A stretch of 64,000 nucleotides of DNA, from NCBI RefSeq assembly GCF_027923465.1, contig NZ_BRLB01000020.1:1-64000 (forward strand). The letters run 5' to 3'. Every line of letters starts with the position of its first letter. Position 1 is the first letter of the stretch. This DNA is from Vallitalea longa (lineage in GTDB: Bacteria > Bacillota > Clostridia > Lachnospirales > Vallitaleaceae). Under the pieces are notes generated by a model. That model searched no databases. It was not told where the DNA came from and saw only the letters and a program-made list of their open reading frames with translations. The translations under genes and the position numbers were made by a program. Positions 45,564 to 54,717 of the stretch are shown here, in pieces.

Positions 45564-46823
45564 TCAAATTTCACCTAGCAGTGATGTTATAAATTGCTGA
45601 GCCGATCTTCCAGAACGTCCATTATGCCATAATTCCCACTTTATTGCTTTTTGCCTTAATTCTTCCCAAGGAATATCAATATTATGTTTTGAAGCCATTC
45701 CTTTAACTATTTCAAGATATTTATCTTGATTTGGAGCATTATAAGTAATGGTAATTCCAAATCTGTCTGATAGAGATAACTTTTCTTCAATGGAGTCCAT
45801 AGCATGAACGTCTCCACCTTCACGATCTTTCCATGTTTCTTTTATTAGGTGTCTTCTGTTGGAAGTTGCATATATTAGAACATTATCAGGTCTAACTTCA
45901 ACTCCGCCTTCAATGATTGCTTTCATATTCTTATACTCGACTTCAAAATCTTCAAAAGAAAGATCATCCATAAATATGATAAATTTATGTTTCCTGTTTT
46001 TTAGTGCTTTTATGATTAAATGATAATCAGATAATTGGTGTTTATTGATTTCTACTATCCGTAGCCCTTCGCTATGATATTCATTAACTAAAGCTTTTAC
46101 GGATGAGGATTTTCCTGTTCCTCTATGACCAACTAAAAGAATATTGTTGGCTTTTTTACCTTGTAAGAATGCTTTTGTATTTTTGATAAGTGTTTTTCTC
46201 TGAAGTTCAAATCCATATAAATCACTAAAGCTGATAGGGTCAGGATTCAAGATAGGAAGTATTCTATTATCCCATCTGAATGAATTATGGGTAATGAAGA
46301 TTCCACAGCCATTATTATAATGAAAATCCGATATATTTTTTGTCACATGGTCAATATCCATATTGTCAAGAAATATGATTATACTAGTAGAATCAAGAAA
46401 ATTAGAATTAATTGTAGGTTGATAATCTTTTATACTATTCAAGTAATCAATATCAAGTTTAGTTGCTAATTCAGCCCAATCAATGTTGTAGATGTTCTTT
46501 AGGATTTTCAAATCATGAGTTGCAATTTCATATATGCTTTTTCCTATGGAATTTCCATATAGTTCGCTAGATAAAGTAAATGGGTTTTCATCTAGAAGAA
46601 TGATCTTTGATAGATGATGCTTCCATAAATTGCCGGTAAGTCCTTCATTTTCAGCTTTTACAATTAACAATCTATGTATTTCTATAAATAATTTCTTGGA
46701 GATATCATTACTTTCTTGTTTAGTTATTGAATCTAGTAGATTGTAAACAACTTCAACAATAGGATCATCTAATATTTTATTATATATTATTAACTGGTCA
46801 AGTTGTTTTGATAATAGTTCCAT
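45564..46823 (-). CDS. DUF815-family AAA+ ATPase
   Basis: 419 residues. Walker A is GHRGTGKSSSV (about 230) and Walker B is KFIIFMDDLSFE (about 285); sensor 1 is LIYATSNRRHL and an Arg-rich sensor follows near RFGITITY. DUF815 proteins are widespread AAA-type ATPases of unknown role. The N-terminal 200 residues are helical and variable. Minus-strand start follows GAGGTGG. Convergent with rpoZ and divergent from priA. Confidence 0.9.
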   Translation of the reverse strand: MELLSKQLDQLIIYNKILDDPIVEVVYNLLDSITKQESNDISKKLFIEIHRLLIVKAENEGLTGNLWKHHLSKIILLDENPFTLSSELYGNSIGKSIYEIATHDLKILKNIYNIDWAELATKLDIDYLNSIKDYQPTINSNFLDSTSIIIFLDNMDIDHVTKNISDFHYNNGCGIFITHNSFRWDNRILPILNPDPISFSDLYGFELQRKTLIKNTKAFLQGKKANNILLVGHRGTGKSSSVKALVNEYHSEGLRIVEINKHQLSDYHLIIKALKNRKHKFIIFMDDLSFEDFEVEYKNMKAIIEGGVEVRPDNVLIYATSNRRHLIKETWKDREGGDVHAMDSIEEKLSLSDRFGITITYNAPNQDKYLEIVKGMASKHNIDIPWEELRQKAIKWELWHNGRSGRSAQQFITSLLGEI

Positions 46824-46997
46824 TTATGCCACCTCTTGTATTATATTAAGTAATATTCATTGCCTTTTGCTTCGGTGTTATTTTTATAATTTTACATTGA
46901 TTATACACGAGTACATTTTCTTTAACAATACCGGATTGAAAATTATTTCATATTTATTTATGGCTAAGCATTTGATATAATGTATCAGTCTATTACA

Positions 46998-47026
46998 TTG
47001 TGATATGGCTTTTCATGTGTTATAAT
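46998..47026 (+). promoter_or_regulatory. priA promoter
   Basis: TTGTGA (46998-47003), 17-base spacer, TATAAT (47021-47026). The rest of the 46824-47087 gap shows no gene. Confidence 0.65.
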
Positions 47027-47087
47027 AAGAAAATAATGGTATGTAGAGTGTTGAGTTTATACGAGTTTTACATAAAAGGAAGATTAT

Positions 47088-49319
47088 ATGAAAAATTATG
47101 CAGATATTATTGTTGATATATCTCATTCGAAGTTGGATAAAGTATTTCAGTATCGTGTACCTGATGAATTAACTAATGAAATAACAGTTGGGACAGTTGT
47201 CAATATACCTTTTGGAAAAGGAAATAAAAACATAAATGGATATGTTGTAGGGTTTACTGATAAACCCAATTTTGATATAGATAAAATTAAAGATATAATC
47301 AGTATAGATGCAATTAATGTGTCTATAGAAGCTCATTTGATTAAATTAGCTGTATGGATGAAAGAAAGATATGCTTGCACAATAATATCAGCTCTTAGAA
47401 CATTAATTCCCATTAGTAAAAAAGTAAACGACAAGACCCAAAAAGAAATTGTTAGAAATGTAAACGTAAGAGAATTGGAATCATATATTAAGATATGGGA
47501 TGACAAGAATTTTAAAGCGTTATCAAGAGCTGGAAAATATCTGATTAATAATGAGAGGTGTAGACAAAATACTATAATTAGAAAAGCTAATATAACTACA
47601 TCTGTTCTGACTAATCTGGAGAAAAAAGGAATTATAACTGTAAATTTAGAACATATATATAGGGAACCTTATAAAGTTGATGAGTTTAAAAGAACTATAA
47701 ATAAAATGCCTAATGAAGAACAGCAAAAGGCAATAGATGTAATATCAGATAATCTTGATAATGATAGTCATGTTTTTTTGGTTCATGGAATCACTGGTAG
47801 TGGGAAAACAGAAGTATATATGCAGATAATCAAAAAAGTGATAGAGAAAGGTCAGCAAGCTATAGTTTTAATACCTGAGATTGCTTTGACGCCTCAAACA
47901 GTAAGAAATTTTATATCCAGATTTGGAAATAAAGTTGGTGTGATGCATAGTAAATTATCTACTGGTGAAAAATATGATGGATGGAGAAGGGCAAGAGATG
48001 GAGACATATCTATTATGATAGGACCGAGATCAGCAGTTTTCACTCCATTTAGAAACTTAGGAATCATAATCATTGATGAAGAACATGAAATGAGTTATAA
48101 ATCTGAAATTTCACCTAAATATCATGCTAGAGAAGTAGCGATAAAAAGAGGAGAAATGACTGGAGCAACTGTGGTACTAGGTTCAGCGACACCTTCTTTA
48201 GAGACATACTATTTAGCTAGGAAAGGTAAATATACATTACTAGAATTAAAACATAAAGCTGCTGCGACCAAGAAATTAAATGTTGAAATCGTAGATATGA
48301 GAGAAGAACTGTCTAATGGTAATAAATCAATATTTAGTGACACATTAAGAAACGAGATACAAAATAAGCTTTTCAAGAAAGAACAAATAATTCTGTTTCT
48401 TAATAGACGAGGTTATTCAAGATTTGTATCATGCAGACAATGTGGATATGTAGTAAAATGTAAAAATTGTGATATACCCTATACATACCATGCATATGAT
48501 GATAAACTTATATGTCATTATTGTGGTAGTGCGATAAATATGGTGGATAAATGCCCTTCATGTAATTCCAAGTATATCAAGCAATTCGGAATAGGTACTG
48601 AAAAAGTGGAGACATATGTGAAAAAAGAGTTTCCCTGTTCAAGAGTACTTAGAATGGATTTGGATACAACTTCTAAAAAGAACAGTTACGATTCCATATT
48701 AGGAAAATTTCGAAACGGTGATGCAGACATACTAATAGGTACTCAAATGGTTGCTAAGGGACATGATTTTCCTAATGTAACACTAGTTGGAGTATTAGCA
48801 GCTGATTTATCCCTCTATATGAGTGATTTCAGAGCTTCTGAAAGGACATTCCAATTATTGACTCAAGTGACTGGGAGAGCAGGAAGAAGCATTCTGGAAG
48901 GGACAGCTATAATACAGTCCTATACACCGGACCATTATAGTATAACTACTTCAAAAGACCAGGATTATAAAAGTTTCTATGAAGCTGAAATCAAATATAG
49001 ACAAGTGATGAATTATCCACCTTTTTCCAATTTGCTTGTGCTGTTGATTCAATCTACAAATGAAAAGGAATTGATAAAAAGGTCATTTGAACTGAAAAAT
49101 GACATATGTTTAGTTTCTCCAAGGCTTGGGCTAGAAGTTATTGGTCCTTCACCGGCTAATATATCTAAGATAAAAAACAATTATAGAAGAGTTATTTTGT
49201 TACGAGGCAACAAATATGAGGAGTTGATGCAATTCATAAACAGATATATGATAAGATTGAGCAATAAATACAATGATATATCAATACATATTGATATTAA
49301 CCCATTAATGTCATATTAA
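47088..49319 (+). CDS. priA: Primosomal protein N' (replication restart helicase)
   Basis: 743 residues. Walker A is GITGSGKTEVYM (about 233-244), DEAH box is IDEEHE, and GSATPSLE is motif III. Zinc-binding Cys clusters are CRQCGYVVKCKNC and CHYCGS to CPSC (about 445-500). The N-terminal DNA-binding domain opens with DIIVDISHSKLDKVFQYRVP. It reloads the replisome at stalled forks. Starts the run priA-def-fmt-peptidase-rsmB-rlmN-stp-prkC-rsgA-rpe-thiN. Confidence 0.97.
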   Translation: MKNYADIIVDISHSKLDKVFQYRVPDELTNEITVGTVVNIPFGKGNKNINGYVVGFTDKPNFDIDKIKDIISIDAINVSIEAHLIKLAVWMKERYACTIISALRTLIPISKKVNDKTQKEIVRNVNVRELESYIKIWDDKNFKALSRAGKYLINNERCRQNTIIRKANITTSVLTNLEKKGIITVNLEHIYREPYKVDEFKRTINKMPNEEQQKAIDVISDNLDNDSHVFLVHGITGSGKTEVYMQIIKKVIEKGQQAIVLIPEIALTPQTVRNFISRFGNKVGVMHSKLSTGEKYDGWRRARDGDISIMIGPRSAVFTPFRNLGIIIIDEEHEMSYKSEISPKYHAREVAIKRGEMTGATVVLGSATPSLETYYLARKGKYTLLELKHKAAATKKLNVEIVDMREELSNGNKSIFSDTLRNEIQNKLFKKEQIILFLNRRGYSRFVSCRQCGYVVKCKNCDIPYTYHAYDDKLICHYCGSAINMVDKCPSCNSKYIKQFGIGTEKVETYVKKEFPCSRVLRMDLDTTSKKNSYDSILGKFRNGDADILIGTQMVAKGHDFPNVTLVGVLAADLSLYMSDFRASERTFQLLTQVTGRAGRSILEGTAIIQSYTPDHYSITTSKDQDYKSFYEAEIKYRQVMNYPPFSNLLVLLIQSTNEKELIKRSFELKNDICLVSPRLGLEVIGPSPANISKIKNNYRRVILLRGNKYEELMQFINRYMIRLSNKYNDISIHIDINPLMSY

Positions 49320-49378
49320 TATAATTTACGCCATTTCATAAAAGTATAAATATAAATCGAAAAAAGGAGTGTTTTTTA

Positions 49379-49831
49379 ATGGCTTTAAGACAAATAAGAA
49401 CTGTAGGCGACGATATTTTAAGAAAGAAAGCTAGAGAAGTGAAAGAGATCACTAAAAATATAAAAGTCTTGACAGAAGATATGATAGAAACTATGAAAAG
49501 TGCTAATGGATGTGGCCTAGCTGCACCTCAAGTAGGTATGTTGAAAAGGATTGTAGTGATTGATGTGGGTGATGGTCCACTTGTACTCATTAACCCTAAG
49601 ATTGTTGAAACCAAAGGGGAACAAATCAATCCAGAAGCATGTTTGAGTGTACCAGGAAAATCAGGCATAGTCAAAAGACCTGAATATGTTAAAGCAGAAG
49701 CTACCAATTTAGATGGAGAGAGATATACTATTGAAGGTACAGAACTACTGGCTATAGCTTTGTGTCATGAAACTGACCATCTAGACGGACAATTATTTAT
49801 TGATATAGCTGAAAAAATAGTGGAAGATTAA
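49379..49831 (+). CDS. def: Peptide deformylase
   Basis: 150 residues with all three deformylase motifs: GCGLAAPQVG, EACLSVPG (Cys metal ligand) and CHETDHLDG (HExxH metal site). It removes the formyl group from new proteins. AAAGGAG precedes ATG 49379. fmt begins 14 bases after its stop, pairing formylation and deformylation genes as in many bacteria. Confidence 0.97.
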   Translation: MALRQIRTVGDDILRKKAREVKEITKNIKVLTEDMIETMKSANGCGLAAPQVGMLKRIVVIDVGDGPLVLINPKIVETKGEQINPEACLSVPGKSGIVKRPEYVKAEATNLDGERYTIEGTELLAIALCHETDHLDGQLFIDIAEKIVED

Positions 49832-49844
49832 AGAGGGTGAGAAT

Positions 49845-50780
49845 GTGAAAGTAGTATTTATGGGAACTCCTGATTTTTCAGTACCAACTTTACAGGAGTT
49901 GATTGATTCTGAACATGAAGTAGTAGCAGTCGTAACCAAGCCTGACAAACCAAAAGGTAGAGGCAATAAAGTTTTATTTACACCTGTTAAAGAAGTAGCC
50001 ATCAGTAATGATATACAAGTATTTCAACCTCAAAAATTAAGCGAAGAGGATTTTGTTGAGGCTATGGAGAACATTAAACCAGATGTTATAGTTGTTATAG
50101 CTTTCGGTAAGATATTGAATAAACGTATACTTAATTTACCTAAATACGGATGTATTAATGTTCATGCCTCCTTATTACCAAAATATAGAGGAGCAGGACC
50201 AATTCAATGGTCACTGATTAATGGAGAAACCGAGACTGGTATCACCACTATGTATATGGCAAGTGGAATTGATACAGGAGATATGTTGTTGAAAGAAGCC
50301 GTTAAGATAGAAGACGATGATACTGGTGGTTCCTTACATGATAAATTATCTCAAGTTGGAGCAAAATTATTGATTAAAACACTAAAAGAAGTGCAAAATA
50401 ATACTATCACCAGGGAAAAACAAGATTCAGAAGAATCAACATACGCTCCTATGCTTGAAAAAAGTATGGGTAACATCAATTGGGAATATGATGCTAAGAA
50501 AATTGAGTTATTGATAAGAGGTCTTAATCCATGGCCAAGTGCTTATACTTATCTAGGTAATAAAATACTTAAAATCTGGAAAGCTACAGTTATAGAAGAT
50601 AATTATAAGGGAAAATCTGGAGAGATAGTGGATATATCAAAAAGTGGATTTGTTGTTAAATGTAAAGACAGCAGTCTATTGATTAATGAAGTTCAATTAC
50701 AAGGCAAGAAAAGAATGACAGCAGATGCATTCTTAAGAGGTTATAAACTAGAATGTGGTGAACTTCTCGGAAGGAGATGA
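49845..50780 (+). CDS. fmt: Methionyl-tRNA formyltransferase
   Basis: 311 residues from GTG 49845 after AGAGGGTGAG. Folate-binding motif MGTPDFSVPTLQ at the N-terminus, the catalytic NVHASLLPKYRGAGPIQW block, and GIDTGDML. The C-terminal OB domain starts near 210. It formylates initiator Met-tRNA using 10-formyl-tetrahydrofolate. The next gene starts five bases after its stop. Confidence 0.97.
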   Translation: MKVVFMGTPDFSVPTLQELIDSEHEVVAVVTKPDKPKGRGNKVLFTPVKEVAISNDIQVFQPQKLSEEDFVEAMENIKPDVIVVIAFGKILNKRILNLPKYGCINVHASLLPKYRGAGPIQWSLINGETETGITTMYMASGIDTGDMLLKEAVKIEDDDTGGSLHDKLSQVGAKLLIKTLKEVQNNTITREKQDSEESTYAPMLEKSMGNINWEYDAKKIELLIRGLNPWPSAYTYLGNKILKIWKATVIEDNYKGKSGEIVDISKSGFVVKCKDSSLLINEVQLQGKKRMTADAFLRGYKLECGELLGRR

Positions 50781-50784
50781 CAAC

Positions 50785-51486
50785 ATGAGGGGAATCGGAG
50801 CATATGGTCTTTTTTATGACCCAACTTTCATAATATTAATACCTGCTATGTTATTATCGCTGTATGCTCAATCAAAAGTATCTTCAACATTCAAGAAGTA
50901 TTCAGGATATAGAAATAGCAGAGGTTATACAGGTAAAGATATTGCAGAGATGATTTTAAGAAGATCGGGCATCTATGATGTTAGGGTAGAACATGTTAGA
51001 GGTAATTTAACAGATCATTATGACCCTAGGAAAAAAGTTCTGAAATTATCTGATTCAGTTTATAATAGTCAATCAATAGCAGCAGTTGGAGTTGCAGCAC
51101 ATGAATGTGGTCATGCAATTCAACATAATACGGGATATACGTTTTTAAAAGTAAGACATGCAATATATCCTATTGTAAATATATCCTCTAAACTTGCTAT
51201 GCCTATTATTATACTTGGGTTGATTGCAAGTGCGTTTTTCCTTAAATTAGGGATTATATTATTTTCTGCTGTAGTACTATTTCAATTGGTAACTCTACCA
51301 GTTGAATTTAATGCTTCTAGTAGGGCAATAGGGATTCTAGAATCCAATGCGTATCTTTCTTATGAAGAGATTGTTCCTGCAAAAAAAGTTTTATCTGCCG
51401 CTGCACTTACTTATGTGGCAGCCGCTGCAGCATCCATATCTAGTTTACTTAGATTACTATTGATAGCTGGCAGAAGAAACGACTAA
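50785..51486 (+). CDS. Zinc metallopeptidase, YugP-like membrane protein
   Basis: 233 residues from ATG 50785 with AAGGAG 8 bases upstream; an upstream GTG would overlap fmt. The zinc site is AAHECGHAIQH (HExxH, about 112-116). Four predicted membrane segments: one near the N-terminus, two around 130-175, one at the C-terminus. Matches the neutral zinc metallopeptidase family of B. subtilis YugP. Substrate unknown. Its place between fmt and rsmB recurs in Clostridia. Confidence 0.92.
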   Translation: MRGIGAYGLFYDPTFIILIPAMLLSLYAQSKVSSTFKKYSGYRNSRGYTGKDIAEMILRRSGIYDVRVEHVRGNLTDHYDPRKKVLKLSDSVYNSQSIAAVGVAAHECGHAIQHNTGYTFLKVRHAIYPIVNISSKLAMPIIILGLIASAFFLKLGIILFSAVVLFQLVTLPVEFNASSRAIGILESNAYLSYEEIVPAKKVLSAAALTYVAAAAASISSLLRLLLIAGRRND

Positions 51487-51509
51487 TCAATTAGTTACCG
51501 GGGGTAGAA

Positions 51510-52877
51510 ATGACAAAGGTTAATAATACAACAAATAAAATTAACGCTAGAAATGTTTCATTAAACATTTTAACTGATATATTTAACGATAAAGCTTATA
51601 CCAATATAGCTATAGATAGATGTTTCAGCCATAATGAAATGAATAAACAAGATAGAGCTTTCATTACAAGAATAGTGGAAGGTACAGTTGAACACGTTAT
51701 CACTATTGATTATATCATCAATAAATTTTCCAAAACCAAAACTAGGAAGATGAAGAAAATCATTCTTTATATTCTTAGGCTATCTGTCTATCAGATAAAA
51801 TATATGGATAAAGTTCCAGTATCTGCTGTTTGTAATGAAGCTGTAAAATTAACTAAAAAAAGAAAGTTCAATAATCTATCTGGATTCGTAAATGGAATTT
51901 TAAGAAATATTTCAAGGAACTTGAATGATATTCAGTACCCCAATGAAATTGATGAACCAGTTAAATATTTATCTGTAGTTTATTCTTTTCCAGAGTATAT
52001 TATAGATTTATGGTTAGAATATTACGATTATGATACGGTAAAAGAAATGTGTATCAATAGTAATAAAACTGTTAAAACCAGTATACGCTGTAATCTCACA
52101 AAAGTTAGTAATACTGATTTACAGAATCAATTGATAGACGAAAATGTACATGTTGAAGAAGGAAAATTACTTGAGTATGCTATGAAGATAGATAATTATA
52201 ATAATATTAGAAGTCTACAGCCATTCATAGAAGGTAAATTCTCTGTACAAGATGAAAGTTCTATGTTAGTAGCGCATTTAGCACAGCCTGAAGGAAACAG
52301 TCTCGTTGTTGATGTATGTGCTGCACCAGGTGGAAAGACTACCCATTTCGCAGAGCTAATGAAAAATACAGGATGTGTTGATTCAAGAGATATATATCCT
52401 AAGAAATTACATCTTATAGATGAAAATGTAAAAAGATTACAGTTGAATAATGTTACAATAAGAGAGTATAATGCATTAGAGACTGATAAATCACTAATAG
52501 AAAAAGCTGACATAGTGGTAGCAGATGTTCCTTGTTCAGGACTTGGAATCATAAGTAAAAAACCAGATATTAAATATAACATTGAAAAAAAAGATATTGA
52601 ACAATTGATTGAAATACAAAGAAATATATTGAAAGTGGTATACAAATATGTAAAAATAGGTGGTATACTAATGTTCAGTACATGTACAGTTAATCCAGAA
52701 GAAAATATACAAAATGTTAGATGGTTCATTGATAATTTCCCTTTTGAATTGGTTGATTTTAATGATATTCTACCAGATAGAATCGGTAGTGATACAAAAG
52801 GGTATATTCAATTATTGCCAGGGCAATATGATACAGATGGATTCTTTATTGCTAAACTTAGAAGAATAGCTAAATAG
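51510..52877 (+). CDS. rsmB: 16S rRNA (cytosine-967 C5)-methyltransferase RsmB
   Basis: 455 residues. N-terminal NusB-like RNA-binding domain (about 12-150, with NEMNKQDRAFITRIVEGTVE) and a C-terminal methyltransferase domain. SAM loop is VCAAPGGKTTHFAELM; catalytic Cys residues are in ADVPCSGLG and FSTCTVNPEEN. Preceded by a GGGGG-containing ribosome site. rlmN starts 18 bases after its stop, so two rRNA methylases are paired. Confidence 0.96.
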   Translation: MTKVNNTTNKINARNVSLNILTDIFNDKAYTNIAIDRCFSHNEMNKQDRAFITRIVEGTVEHVITIDYIINKFSKTKTRKMKKIILYILRLSVYQIKYMDKVPVSAVCNEAVKLTKKRKFNNLSGFVNGILRNISRNLNDIQYPNEIDEPVKYLSVVYSFPEYIIDLWLEYYDYDTVKEMCINSNKTVKTSIRCNLTKVSNTDLQNQLIDENVHVEEGKLLEYAMKIDNYNNIRSLQPFIEGKFSVQDESSMLVAHLAQPEGNSLVVDVCAAPGGKTTHFAELMKNTGCVDSRDIYPKKLHLIDENVKRLQLNNVTIREYNALETDKSLIEKADIVVADVPCSGLGIISKKPDIKYNIEKKDIEQLIEIQRNILKVVYKYVKIGGILMFSTCTVNPEENIQNVRWFIDNFPFELVDFNDILPDRIGSDTKGYIQLLPGQYDTDGFFIAKLRRIAK

Positions 52878-52895
52878 ATTATGGAAGGAATAGTA

Positions 52896-53939
52896 ATGAA
52901 CAACAAAATTGATATATTATCTATGAATATAGATGAGTTGATTAAATATTTAGAGAGTATTGGCGAAAAGAAATTTAGAGCCAAACAGATATATAAATGG
53001 TTACATGAAAAGAGAGTTGTATCTTTTGTTGATATGACTAATATATCTAAGGCTTTACAAGATAGATTAGCAAAAGACTGTGACATAATAAGGTTAAATG
53101 AAGTTAGACGATTAGAATCACAAGACGGAACTATTAAGTTTTTGTTTGAATTATACGATCATCAAGTTGTTGAAAGTGTATTAATGTCTTATAAGCATGG
53201 AAACTCCATATGTATATCCTCACAAGTAGGATGTAGAATGGGATGTAAGTTTTGTGCATCGACAATTGGTGGATTAAAAAGGCATCTTGCAGCATCGGAA
53301 ATGTTAGGTCAGATATATGAAATAAACAGAATAACTGGTAAAAGGATTTCTAACATTGTTATTATGGGTACAGGTGAACCATTAGATAATTATGATAATC
53401 TAATTAAGTTTATTAGGATTATTAATTCAGAAGACGGTATGAATATAAGTGCAAGAAATATAACAGTGTCTACTTGTGGTATAATAGAAAAAATAAATGA
53501 GCTAGCAGAAGAAAAAATACCAATAACTTTAGCTATATCATTACATGCACCTAATAATAAAATAAGGAAAACAATGATGCCTGTTGCCAATATTTATGGT
53601 TATGAGCTTTTAATAGAAACATGCAAGAATTATGTGGATGAAACTAAGAGAAGAATTACATTCGAGTATAGTTTGGTTAAAGGGGTAAATGATTCAAAAG
53701 AATGTGCACAAGAGTTATCTAAAGTATTAAAAGGTATTCTTTGTCATGTTAATCTTATACCTGTCAATCAAGTAGAAGAAAGTGGCTATAAACATAGTGA
53801 CAGAGAAACGATAAATACATTTAAAAGTATATTAGAAAAGCATAGAATACCTACTACCGTTAGACGGGAATTAGGTAGTGATATAGATGCGGCATGCGGG
53901 CAACTTAGAAGAAGTTATACAAAAGAAAATAGTAATTAA
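52896..53939 (+). CDS. rlmN: 23S rRNA/tRNA adenine-C2 methyltransferase RlmN
   Basis: 347 residues from ATG 52896, preceded by GGAAGGA; the ATG at 52881 lies before that site and is rejected. Radical-SAM motif CRMGCKFCAST (CxxxCxxC) at about 113-120. MGTGEPLDNYDN and SLHAPNNKIRKTMMPV are standard. The C-terminal Cys in DIDAACGQLR is the methyl-carrying residue. It methylates A2503 of 23S rRNA and A37 of some tRNAs. Confidence 0.97.
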   Translation: MNNKIDILSMNIDELIKYLESIGEKKFRAKQIYKWLHEKRVVSFVDMTNISKALQDRLAKDCDIIRLNEVRRLESQDGTIKFLFELYDHQVVESVLMSYKHGNSICISSQVGCRMGCKFCASTIGGLKRHLAASEMLGQIYEINRITGKRISNIVIMGTGEPLDNYDNLIKFIRIINSEDGMNISARNITVSTCGIIEKINELAEEKIPITLAISLHAPNNKIRKTMMPVANIYGYELLIETCKNYVDETKRRITFEYSLVKGVNDSKECAQELSKVLKGILCHVNLIPVNQVEESGYKHSDRETINTFKSILEKHRIPTTVRRELGSDIDAACGQLRRSYTKENSN

Positions 53940-53983
53940 ATATAAATAAAATAAGGGATAATGGTAATACTATAGGAGGTTAT

Positions 53984-54706
53984 ATGAAAGCTATAGGAAA
54001 AACCCATAAAGGGAAAATAAGAAATATAAATCAAGATAGTTTTTTTATTTCTAATGATAATATTGGAAAATTACCTAACTTGTATATTATTGCAGATGGT
54101 ATGGGAGGACATAAAGCAGGAGAATATGCGTCAATGTGTGCTGTTGAACAATTTGTGAATTATGTTAAGACTCATAGTGAAACACATATATCTGATACTT
54201 TTATAGAAGGCATAAATTACATAAATGAATTAATTTATAATAAATCATTAGCTGATGAAAATTATTTCGGTATGGGAACAACATTTATTGTATGTTCTAT
54301 TGAAAATAATATATTATATGTTGCTAATGTAGGTGATAGTAGATTATATCTCATTAATGATACTATTAAACAAATAACAGAAGACCATTCTTTAGTAGAA
54401 GAATTAATAAAATGTGGCAAGCTTACAAGATGTCAAGGTAGAAACCATCCAAATAAAAATATAATTACTAGAGCAGTTGGTGTTGATAAGACTGTCAAAT
54501 GTGATATATTTACTTTGAATATTACCAGTGAAGAATTTATTTTGATGTGTTCAGATGGTTTAACTAATATGTTAGAAGATGATAAAATCCTTAATGTAGT
54601 AGGTTCCAATAGAAAACTAGATGAAAAGCTAGATGAATTGATTAAGCTAGCACTGAATAACGGAGGAACTGATAATATTGCAGCTGTTTTAATAAAAGGG
54701 GAATGA
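53984..54706 (+). CDS. PP2C-family Ser/Thr phosphatase (Stp/PrpC)
   Basis: 240 residues. Metal-binding motifs of bacterial PP2C are visible: INQDSFF, IIADGMGGHKAGEYAS, GTTFIVC, VANVGDSRLYLI, SDGLTNML and GGTDNIAAVL. It should dephosphorylate targets of the kinase encoded 11 bases downstream. AGGAGG precedes ATG 53984. The phosphatase-kinase pair next to rsgA is a classic Firmicute arrangement. Confidence 0.96.
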   Translation: MKAIGKTHKGKIRNINQDSFFISNDNIGKLPNLYIIADGMGGHKAGEYASMCAVEQFVNYVKTHSETHISDTFIEGINYINELIYNKSLADENYFGMGTTFIVCSIENNILYVANVGDSRLYLINDTIKQITEDHSLVEELIKCGKLTRCQGRNHPNKNIITRAVGVDKTVKCDIFTLNITSEEFILMCSDGLTNMLEDDKILNVVGSNRKLDEKLDELIKLALNNGGTDNIAAVLIKGE

Positions 54707-54717
54707 GGTGATGTTTA